From positions 1 to 33,333 of the forward strand of contig SLRZ01000180.1 in the NCBI GenBank assembly GCA_007130695.1: 33,333 nucleotides of DNA. The letters are read 5' to 3'. The notes under the pieces are model-generated. The model was not told the DNA's origin, searched no databases, and worked only from the letters and a program-made list of their open reading frames with translations. How positions within the stretch are numbered: position 1 is the stretch's first letter; the number at the start of each line of letters is the position of its first letter. Both the position numbers and the translations under genes were made by a program. The stretch comes from Nitriliruptoraceae bacterium (GTDB taxonomy: Bacteria; Actinomycetota; Nitriliruptoria; Nitriliruptorales; Nitriliruptoraceae). Below, piece after piece: positions 8,101 through 14,436 of this stretch.

Positions 8101-8120
8101 GGTGACTCCGCGGAGTCACC
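8101..8120. terminator. Perfect 20-bp palindrome between convergent genes
   Basis: GGTGACTCCG is followed directly by its exact reverse complement, ten bases after the methyltransferase stop and 78 bases beyond the pup stop. Folded with a 4-base loop it gives an 8-bp stem, so it could terminate transcription from both sides, though no T-run is present. Perfect dyad symmetry would also suit a dimeric DNA-binding protein. Confidence 0.45.
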
Positions 8121-8197
8121 CGACGAGGGGCCCGGCACGCTCCGGTCCCGCGGCATCGCCGGGACAGGCCCTCCCCGTGAGCGGAAGGACAGGCGGC

Positions 8198-8395
8198 CTA
8201 CTGGCCGCCCTTCTGGACGTAGTTCTTGACGAATTCCTCGGCGTTCTCCTCGAGGACGTCGTCGATCTCGTCGAGCAGTTCGTCGACGTCGTCGAGCAGT
8301 TCGCGATCGTCCGCGGCGGCCTCGGTCTCCGCCTGCTCCTCGGGTTCCTGCTCCCGTGAGGATCCGCCCTTGCGGGTCTGTCCGCCCTCGCTCAT
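8198..8395 (-). CDS. pup: Prokaryotic ubiquitin-like protein Pup
   Basis: 65 aa from ATG 8395, with GGAG upstream; the longer open frame beyond it is not needed. It is highly acidic and Glu/Asp-rich with almost no hydrophobic core, as expected of the disordered Pup. The ELLDDVDELLDEIDDVLEE stretch is the helix that pairs with the ARC/Mpa coiled coil. The C-terminus NYVQKGGQ ends in Gly-Gly-Gln, so Dop must deamidate Gln to Glu before ligation to substrate lysines. Dop follows upstream on the same strand after a 76-bp gap and ARC after that, the standard actinobacterial order. The proteasome subunit genes that usually follow pup are absent; the next gene is on the other strand. Confidence 0.95.
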   Translation of the reverse strand: MSEGGQTRKGGSSREQEPEEQAETEAAADDRELLDDVDELLDEIDDVLEENAEEFVKNYVQKGGQ

Positions 8396-8471
8396 CACCG
8401 GCTCCTCGCGTCGCTTGGATGACCGCGCCACCACCCCAGGGATGCTACCCCCACGATCGTGGCGGGAGGCG

Positions 8472-9953
8472 TCAATCCCCGCCGGCCAGCCGATCCAGCA
8501 GTTGGGCCGCGTCGTCGACGGAGTCCAGCAGTTCACCCACGTGGGCTCTGGTCCCACGGCCGGGTTCGAGCATCGGCACGCGGCGCAGCGACTCACCGCC
8601 GGTGTCGAAGATCAGCGCGTCCCAGCCCGCGGCCACGACCTGGTCGCGGAAGCGACGCAGGCACTCGCCCCGGAACCAGGCCCGGGTGTCCTCGGGCGCA
8701 TGGTCGATGGCGTGCAGGATCTCGGACTCGGCGACCAGGCGCTCCACCCGCCCCCGCGAGGCCAGGCGCTGGTAGAGGCCCTTGTCCTGACGCACGTCGT
8801 GGTATTGCAGGTCGACCATCTTCAGCCGGTCGCTGTCCCAGCCCAGATCGTGCCGCGCGCGGTAGCTCTCCAGCAGGTCGAGCTTGGTGGCCCAGTCGAC
8901 CTGCCCCGCCAGCGCGCGGGGGTCCGCTTCGGCGGTGGTCAGCACCGCCTCCCAGCGCGAGAGCACGTCGGCGGTGACCGGATCGAGGTCGCGGTCCTTG
9001 CAGTAGCGCTTCGCGGCTTCGAGATAGAGGCCCTGGATCTCCAGCGCCGTCATCCGCCGCCCGTCCTCCAACAGCAGCGGGACCCGGCACGTCAGGTCGT
9101 GGCTGACGGTGTGGAAGGCCTCCACCGGGCGTGCGAGCACCGGCAGGTCGCCGAGTTCGCCGTCCTCGACGAGGTCGAGCACGAGCAACATCGTGCCGAC
9201 CTTGAGGAACGTCGCGACCTCGCACAGGTTCGCGTCGCCGTTGATCACGTGCAGCCGCCGGTAGGCCTCGGGGTCGGCGTGGGGCTCGTCGCGGGTGTTC
9301 ATCAACGGCCGCTTGAGCGTGGTCTCCAGCCCGACCTCGACCTCGAAGAAGTCGGCCCGCTGCGTGAGCTGGAAGTGCACGTCGTCAGCGAGTTCGCTGC
9401 CGATCCGTCCGGCACCGGTGAACACCGGGCGGGTGACGAAGAACGGCAGCAGCTCCCGTGTCAGCCGGCCGAAGGGGATCTCGCGGGGCACCAGGTAGTT
9501 CTCGTGGGTGCCGTAGGCCGCGCCCTTCCCGTCGGTGTTGTTCTTGTGGATGAGCACCCGGCCACCGTCGGGCAGGGTGGCCTCGGCGCGCCGGGCCGCG
9601 TCCTCGAGGATGCGCTCGCCCGCCTTGTCCCAGATCACCAGGTCGCGGGCGTTGGAGCACTCCGGGCTCGAGTACTCCGGGTGCGCGTGGTCGACGTAGA
9701 AGCGCGCCCCGTTGGTCAGCACGGTGTTGGCGAGCCCGAGTTCGTCGTCCGACGGCGGCTCGTGGGCGTCCGGCACCTCGTAGCCGCGCGCGTCACGCAG
9801 CGGATGTTCGTCGGTGTGGTCCCAGCGCACGTCGCCGGCGTGCCGGTAGGCGCCGACCACCATCGAGGACGCCAGCACCGGGTTGACCTCGGTCGGGCCG
9901 GTGACCGTGATGCCGTACTCGGTCTCGACCCCGACGAACTTCGGCGTGGTCAT
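8472..9953 (-). CDS. dop: Pup deamidase/depupylase Dop
   Basis: 493 aa from ATG 9953, close to the usual ~500. The N-terminus VGVETEYGITVTGP is the nucleotide/metal-binding start shared by Dop and PafA. NGARFYVDHAHPEYSSPE carries the active-site Asp; the DHAHPEYSSPE form separates Dop from PafA. VLIHKNNTDGKGAAYGTHEN is the metal/ATP-binding and Dop-loop region, and HVINGDANLCEVATFLKVGT is another conserved block. Dop converts the C-terminal Gln of Pup to Glu and also removes Pup from conjugates. It sits between pup (76-bp gap) and ARC (46-bp gap), probably in one transcript. Confidence 0.95.
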   Translation of the reverse strand: MTTPKFVGVETEYGITVTGPTEVNPVLASSMVVGAYRHAGDVRWDHTDEHPLRDARGYEVPDAHEPPSDDELGLANTVLTNGARFYVDHAHPEYSSPECSNARDLVIWDKAGERILEDAARRAEATLPDGGRVLIHKNNTDGKGAAYGTHENYLVPREIPFGRLTRELLPFFVTRPVFTGAGRIGSELADDVHFQLTQRADFFEVEVGLETTLKRPLMNTRDEPHADPEAYRRLHVINGDANLCEVATFLKVGTMLLVLDLVEDGELGDLPVLARPVEAFHTVSHDLTCRVPLLLEDGRRMTALEIQGLYLEAAKRYCKDRDLDPVTADVLSRWEAVLTTAEADPRALAGQVDWATKLDLLESYRARHDLGWDSDRLKMVDLQYHDVRQDKGLYQRLASRGRVERLVAESEILHAIDHAPEDTRAWFRGECLRRFRDQVVAAGWDALIFDTGGESLRRVPMLEPGRGTRAHVGELLDSVDDAAQLLDRLAGGD

Positions 9954-9999
9954 GGGCGGCGTCCTGGCCGGGGGCGGCCGCGCACCGGGGCCGGGGCGC

Positions 10000-11805
10000 T
10001 CACAGGTACTGCCCCGCGCTGACGTTCTCGATCGAGCGGCCCGGGTGTGGGTCGTCGCCGGTGATCAGGGTGCGCACGTAGACGATCCGCTCCCCCTTCT
10101 TCCCGGAGATCCGAGCCCAGTCGTCGGGGTTGGTGGTGTTGGGCAGGTCCTCGTTCTCGCGGAACTCGTCGCGGATCGCGGTCAGCAGGTCGTCGGTGAC
10201 CAGGCCCTTGCCGCCGTCGTCGATGAAGCGCTTGATGGCGAGCTTCTTCGCGCGGGCGACCACGTTCTCGATCATCGCGCCGGAGTTGAAGTCCTTGAAG
10301 TACAAAATCTCCTTCTCGCCGTTGGCGTAGGTGACCTCGAGGAACTCGTTGTCCGACTCGGAGGCGTACATCTTCTCGACCGTGGCATCGACCATCGAGG
10401 CGACCGCCGCGGCCGCGTCGCCGTCGTGGCGCGCCAGTTCGTCAGGGTGCAGGGGCAGCCGCTCGTGCAGGTAGATCTTGAAGATCTCCCGGGCCGCGTC
10501 CGCACCGGGCCGGTCGACCTTGATCTTCACGTCCAGCCGCCCGGGGCGAAGGATCGCCGGGTCGATCATGTCCTCGCGGTTGGACGCACCGATGACCACG
10601 ACGTCCTTGAGGCTCTCGACCCCGTCGATCTCCGCCAGCAGCTGCGGAACGATCGTGGTCTCCACATCGGAGGACACGCCCGAGCCACGGGTGCGGAACA
10701 GCGACTCCATCTCGTCGAAGAACACGATCACCGGGAAGCCCTCGGCCGCCTTCTCCCGGGCCCGCTGGAAGATGACCCGGATCTGGCGCTCGGTCTCGCC
10801 GACGTACTTGTTCAGCAGCTCCGGGCCCTTGACGTTGAGGAAGTAGCTCTTCACCTCGGTCTGGCCGGTCCGCTCCGCGACCCGCTGCGCGAGCGAGTTC
10901 GCCACCGCCTTGGCGATCATGGTCTTGCCACAGCCCGGCGGGCCGTACAGCAGGATCCCCTTGGGTGCGCGCAGCTCGTGCTCCTCGAACAGCTCGGCGT
11001 GGAGGTAGGGCAGTTCGACGGCGTCGCGGATCGCCTCGACCTGGCCGCCGAGACCACCGATCTGCTCGTAGGTCACATCGGGGACCTGCTCGAGGATGAG
11101 CTGTTCGACCTCCGCCTTGGGGATGCGCTCGATCGCGCTGTTGGACCGCGGATCGACCAGCACCGAGTCCCCCGCCTTGAGCGGCAGATCGCGGAGCGGA
11201 TGGGCGAGATGCACGACCCGCTCGTCGTCGGTGTGCCCGAGCACGAGCAGGCGACCGTCCCCGAGCCGTTCGGAGATCGTCATGATCTCCCCACGGTCCT
11301 CGAATTCGCGCGAGGCGACGACGTTCATGGCCTCGTTGAGCAGGATCTCCTGGCCCGCGTGCAGTTCGTCCGCCGCCACCTCGGGCCCGAGCTGGACCTC
11401 GAGCTTGCGCCCCGACGCCATCACGACGGCCGTGTCGGGCTCCTCACCCGGGGCGAGGTAGGTGCCGTAGGTCTGGGGCGGAGCGGAGAGGCGCTCGACC
11501 TCGTCGCGCAGTTCGGTGAGCTGTTCGCGGGCCTGCCGCAGCGTGTCGGTCAGCTTCGTGTTCTGGTTCTGGGCGGCCTGGAGTTGCCCCTTGGCCTCCA
11601 GCAGCCGTTCCTCGAGGACCCGGATCCGTGTCGGGGCGCTCTCGAGGCGGCGTCGGAGCAGATCCATCTCCTCGCGCAGGTACTTCACCTCCGCGGCGAG
11701 CGCGTCGGGGTCCTCCGGGAGCGGGTCGTCGTGGCCGTCACCCCCGGTCGGCCCGGCAGGCGGGCGGGGGTCGTCCTCGCGTGGTGTCTGATGGGGACCT
11801 GCCAC
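10000..11805 (-). CDS. arc: Proteasome-associated AAA ATPase ARC/Mpa
   Basis: 601 aa from GTG 11805, with a strong GGAGGAG six bases upstream. Order of domains: a Pro/Asp-rich tail, a coiled coil (about residues 25-95, [18 protein letters not shown] onward) that captures Pup, tandem OB folds (about 95-235, [20 protein letters not shown]), then the AAA module. The AAA module has Walker A GPPGCGKT, Walker [13 protein letters not shown], and sensor/arginine region [20 protein letters not shown]. The C-terminus is GQYL, the tail whose penultimate Tyr docks into and opens the 20S proteasome gate. ARC forms a hexamer that unfolds pupylated proteins. Keeping GQYL implies a 20S core (PrcAB) elsewhere in the genome. 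Confidence 0.95.
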   Translation of the reverse strand: MAGPHQTPREDDPRPPAGPTGGDGHDDPLPEDPDALAAEVKYLREEMDLLRRRLESAPTRIRVLEERLLEAKGQLQAAQNQNTKLTDTLRQAREQLTELRDEVERLSAPPQTYGTYLAPGEEPDTAVVMASGRKLEVQLGPEVAADELHAGQEILLNEAMNVVASREFEDRGEIMTISERLGDGRLLVLGHTDDERVVHLAHPLRDLPLKAGDSVLVDPRSNSAIERIPKAEVEQLILEQVPDVTYEQIGGLGGQVEAIRDAVELPYLHAELFEEHELRAPKGILLYGPPGCGKTMIAKAVANSLAQRVAERTGQTEVKSYFLNVKGPELLNKYVGETERQIRVIFQRAREKAAEGFPVIVFFDEMESLFRTRGSGVSSDVETTIVPQLLAEIDGVESLKDVVVIGASNREDMIDPAILRPGRLDVKIKVDRPGADAAREIFKIYLHERLPLHPDELARHDGDAAAAVASMVDATVEKMYASESDNEFLEVTYANGEKEILYFKDFNSGAMIENVVARAKKLAIKRFIDDGGKGLVTDDLLTAIRDEFRENEDLPNTTNPDDWARISGKKGERIVYVRTLITGDDPHPGRSIENVSAGQYL

Positions 11806-11877
11806 CGGCTTCTCCTCCGCACCGTGCTCGGCGGGGCCGGACGAGGAGGCGGACGCGACCTCGTCGGCCCGGCACGA

Positions 11878-11895
11878 CCCTCAGTGTACGGAGGG
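11878..11895. promoter_or_regulatory. Short inverted repeat upstream of ARC
   Basis: CCCTC (11878-11882) and GAGGG (11891-11895) face each other about 75-90 bp upstream of the ARC start, flanked by CGACC and GGTCG-like sequence that extends the symmetry with a bulge. It could be an operator or leader hairpin. The rest of the 11806-12082 spacer holds the repeat described at 11958 and no other gene. Confidence 0.2.
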
Positions 11896-11957
11896 TGGTC
11901 GGGATGCGGTGGAGCTGCGGCGAGGCCGGGACCATTGCGCGCGAGCACCGGACGACC

Positions 11958-11989
11958 GGCCAGGGGTCATGGCCGATCGGCCAGGGGTC
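11958..11989. repeat. Two 11-bp direct repeats 21 bp apart around a 12-bp palindrome
   Basis: GGCCAGGGGTC occurs at 11958-11968 and 11979-11989, exactly 21 bp (two helical turns) apart. Between them, overlapping the second copy, is the perfect palindrome GGCCGATCGGCC (11971-11982). The element sits in the divergent spacer between ARC (minus) and the small membrane gene (plus), about 150 bp upstream of the former and 100 bp upstream of the latter. Same-face spacing suggests a regulator-binding site. No known consensus is recognised. Confidence 0.4.
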
Positions 11990-12082
11990 GGGAAGCGACA
12001 CGGGGGCCGGGGCGATCCACACTCACGGCAGTACGAACATCGAATCATCTCCTGGAACTCCCGCCGACGCCGGGGACTGCTC

Positions 12083-12247
12083 GTGAGCACGCAACTCGAA
12101 CCGTTGGCCACGCTGCTCGCCGCCGTCGCGGGCGCGATGGTGGCGATCGTGATCATGGACGGCCCATTGTGGCTGCTCGCCCCCGGTGCCCTGGGCGCGC
12201 TGCTGCCGCTGGCGGTCTCGCGGACCCGCAGCCGCGGCCACGAGTAG
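12083..12247 (+). CDS. Small hypothetical membrane protein (54 aa)
   Basis: Starts at GTG 12083 with GGGGAC upstream and ends ten bases before the convergent trmI stop. After STQLEPLATL there is a long hydrophobic hairpin, LAAVAGAMVAIVIM then DGPLWLLAPGALGALLPLAV, which reads as two short transmembrane helices joined at DGPL. It ends in the basic tail SRTRSRGHE, expected on the cytoplasmic side. I recognise no family. Its place between the ARC and TrmI genes, transcribed against both, gives no functional clue. Hydrophobic pattern, ribosome-binding site and gap filling support it as a real gene. Confidence 0.55.
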   Translation: MSTQLEPLATLLAAVAGAMVAIVIMDGPLWLLAPGALGALLPLAVSRTRSRGHE

Positions 12248-12256
12248 CCCGGGGGC

Positions 12257-13180
12257 TCACTCCCCCGCGGGGGTCTCCTCCGCGGCGGTCTCGCCCCAGA
12301 CGATCCCCGGACCCGTGTCGGCCTTGCGACGGGGCCGTGGTGGCCCACCCTCCTCACGGCTCGGCACGCGACGTGCCGTGGTGAGGAACGCCGTGTGGGC
12401 GACCATCCGATGGGCCGGGCGGACCGCGAGGCCGTCGACGTCCCAGCCGCGGACCATCGTCTCCGTCGTGCGGACCTGTGAGAAGCGGCCGTCCTCCCAC
12501 AGCCGCTCCGTGGTGCGCATCACCTGCGGCACCGTCGGGGTGTAGGTCACCAGCAACCCGCCGGGCGCCAGCGCGTCACCCACGGCCGGCACGACCAGCC
12601 AGGGCTCGAGGAGGTCGAGCACCACCCGGTGCGCGCGACGCCCGGCGAGCCCCTCGACCACGTCGCCTTCGTGCAGTTCCCAGTTGTCCGGCGGCCCGCC
12701 GTGGAACCGCTCGACGTTGCGTCTGGCCACCCGGGCGTGGTCGTCGCGGTGTTCGAAGGAGACCACCCGCCCCGAGGGCCCGACCGCGGCCAGCAGCGCC
12801 AGCGTCAGCGCCCCGGAGCCGGCACCGGCCTCCACGACCGTGCACCCGGGGCGCACGTCACCCGCGGCGACGATCATCGCCTGGTCCTTGGGATAGACGA
12901 CCTGCGCCCCGCGTTTCATCTTCAGCACGAAGTCCTCACGCGTCGGGCGCAGGACCGTGACCTCCATGTTGCGGTTGGTGCGCACCGTGGTGCCCTCGTC
13001 GCAACCGATGAACGCCTCGTGGGGGACCAGCCCCGCATGGCTGTGCCACTCCCCACCCGACGTGAGCGTCAGCAGGTAGCGACGCCCCTTGCGGTCGGTG
13101 AGCACGACCAGCTCGCCCTCTGCGAGCGGGGCGTCGGTCCCCGGCAGGACCGGCACGCCGTCGTCGGCGGCCCCGCTCAC
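12257..13180 (-). CDS. trmI: tRNA (adenine-58-N1)-methyltransferase TrmI
   Basis: 307 aa from GTG 13180, which overlaps the stop of the upstream thiolase gene by four bases. The N-terminal beta domain includes EGELVVLTDRKGRRYLLTL. Then FVLKMKRGAQVVYPKDQAMI and VEAGAGSGALTLALL mark the SAM-binding core typical of TrmI. GDVVEGLAGRRAHRVVLDLL and EPWLVVPAVGDALAPGGLLV follow, with TYTPTVPQVMRTTERL as the conserved C-terminal helix. The tetrameric enzyme makes m1A at position 58 of the tRNA T-loop. The last ~45 residues are Arg/Pro/Glu-rich and beyond the usual core. Mycobacteria also keep trmI near the ARC/Mpa gene, so this neighbourhood is conserved. Coupling to a tRNA thiolase suggests joint T-loop modification. 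Confidence 0.93.
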   Translation of the reverse strand: MSGAADDGVPVLPGTDAPLAEGELVVLTDRKGRRYLLTLTSGGEWHSHAGLVPHEAFIGCDEGTTVRTNRNMEVTVLRPTREDFVLKMKRGAQVVYPKDQAMIVAAGDVRPGCTVVEAGAGSGALTLALLAAVGPSGRVVSFEHRDDHARVARRNVERFHGGPPDNWELHEGDVVEGLAGRRAHRVVLDLLEPWLVVPAVGDALAPGGLLVTYTPTVPQVMRTTERLWEDGRFSQVRTTETMVRGWDVDGLAVRPAHRMVAHTAFLTTARRVPSREEGGPPRPRRKADTGPGIVWGETAAEETPAGE

Positions 13181-14340
13181 GCCTCCGCCTTCTGGCCCGC
13201 CAGGGGCAGTGTGGCGAGGATGCGCTCGCGCTGTCGGCAGAACGCGCAGATCTCGGTCACGGTGGGCATACCGCACTCCTGGCAGGCCACCAACCGGGGG
13301 CCGTCGTCGGTGGTCTCGGCGAAGTGCTCGGCGTGCCGGTCGAGGAAGCCGAACAGGAACTGGGCCTTGGCGCCCGGCGACCCGCGCTCGAGCACGTTCA
13401 GTGCCTCCTTGAGTTCGTGCCCGGTGTTGCCGTCGACCAGCGGGCACTCCTCCACCACGTAGTCGATCCCGGTCACGACGCAGTAGGCGGCCATCTCCCG
13501 CTCCGAGAGCCGGTACAGCGGCTTGCACTTGCGCACCTGGTTGGCGCCGGTCTCGGGCAGCACCGGCCGCTGGCGGGCCAGGAAGTCGTCGTTCCAGCGC
13601 AGGACGTTGCCGAGCAGGGTGGCCGCCTCGTCGTCGAGGTTGTGTCCGGTCACCATCACGTCGTAGCCCTCGTCGACCGCGACCCGGTTGAACACGTAGC
13701 GTTTGGACAGCCCGCACACCCCGCAGGTGGACCGCGACGAGGCCTGGGAACCGGACGGGGTCGTGTACCCGTACTCCTCCGCCAGATCGACCTCGATCAG
13801 TCGGCCACCGCGAGGTGCAGCCCGCTCGGCCGCGAACTCACGGCAGATCTCCCCGGAGCGTTGGGAGTACCCGCCGATACCCAGTCCGACGTACAGCCCG
13901 TCGGCCCGGTAGCCCATCGACAGCAGGGCGTCCCACAGCGCCAGCGAGTCCTTCCCGCCGGAGACCGCCACCAGGATGCGGTCGGCGTAGGAGAACATCC
14001 GCCCCTCGCTGCCCGCGACGGGACGGTCGATGGCCTTGCGGATCTGCCCCTGGACGTGGTCGGCGAAGTGGGACGGGCACCAGGCCGACCGGTGTCGGGG
14101 CTCCTCGATCGCGGCGGGAGCGCGGCACACGACACAGGTGGGGCCGGCGCCCCCGGAGATCACCGGCCGCACCTCGACCTCGGCGTCGTCGCCGAGCTGG
14201 TGGGACGCGGTGACCAGCTCCCCCTCGTGGATCACCAGCACGGTGTTGGGGTCGAGGTCGAGCTGTGCGAGCACCTGGGCGACCGTCAGTGGCCCGTCGA
14301 GCTGTTCGACACGTTCGGGGTTGCGCAGTCGGACACGCAT
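13177..14340 (-). CDS. tRNA 2-thiolation protein TtuA-like with fused N-terminal ThiS/MoaD (TtuB-like) domain
   Basis: 387 aa from ATG 14340. Residues 1-64 form a beta-grasp sulfur-carrier-like domain: VRLRNPERVEQLDG, TVAQVLAQLDLDPNTVLV and DDAEVEVRPVISGG. It ends in the Gly-Gly that is normally the thiocarboxylated C-terminus of ThiS/MoaD/TtuB. A TtuA/Ncs6-type thiolase follows directly. A first zinc site has C69, C72, C88 and H91; the PP-loop is VAVSGGKDSL (125-133). C206/C209 (TCGVCG) with C272 are placed like the [4Fe-4S] ligands of TtuA. GHNLDDEAAT comes at 232, and a second zinc site uses C353, C356, C365 and C368. TtuA makes 2-thioribothymidine at tRNA position 54 with sulfur from the separate carrier TtuB; here donor and enzyme are one chain. 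It overlaps trmI by four bases. Confidence 0.85.
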   Translation of the reverse strand: MRVRLRNPERVEQLDGPLTVAQVLAQLDLDPNTVLVIHEGELVTASHQLGDDAEVEVRPVISGGAGPTCVVCRAPAAIEEPRHRSAWCPSHFADHVQGQIRKAIDRPVAGSEGRMFSYADRILVAVSGGKDSLALWDALLSMGYRADGLYVGLGIGGYSQRSGEICREFAAERAAPRGGRLIEVDLAEEYGYTTPSGSQASSRSTCGVCGLSKRYVFNRVAVDEGYDVMVTGHNLDDEAATLLGNVLRWNDDFLARQRPVLPETGANQVRKCKPLYRLSEREMAAYCVVTGIDYVVEECPLVDGNTGHELKEALNVLERGSPGAKAQFLFGFLDRHAEHFAETTDDGPRLVACQECGMPTVTEICAFCRQRERILATLPLAGQKAEA

Positions 14341-14436
14341 GAGGGGACCTCCGTCGGGTGGCGGGCACCGCCGGAACGCCGGCCGGGCGCCTTCGAGATG
14401 CGTCGGCTCGACGGTGGGCCGACATCGGTCCCGAGA

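Noticed and set aside
8226-10022. 598-aa plus-strand frame opposite pup/dop
   Set aside because: Antisense to Pup and Dop, starting with poly-Ser repeats that mirror Pup's acidic codons; no domain features.
9883-12384. 833-aa plus-strand open frame opposite ARC
   Set aside because: The opposite strand encodes ARC with all AAA motifs; the plus frame is a low-complexity Val/Asp/Arg shadow.
8198-14340. Search for prcA, prcB and pafA in the pupylation locus
   Set aside because: No N-terminal-Thr proteasome subunit or second Pup-ligase-fold gene is present on either strand in this window.
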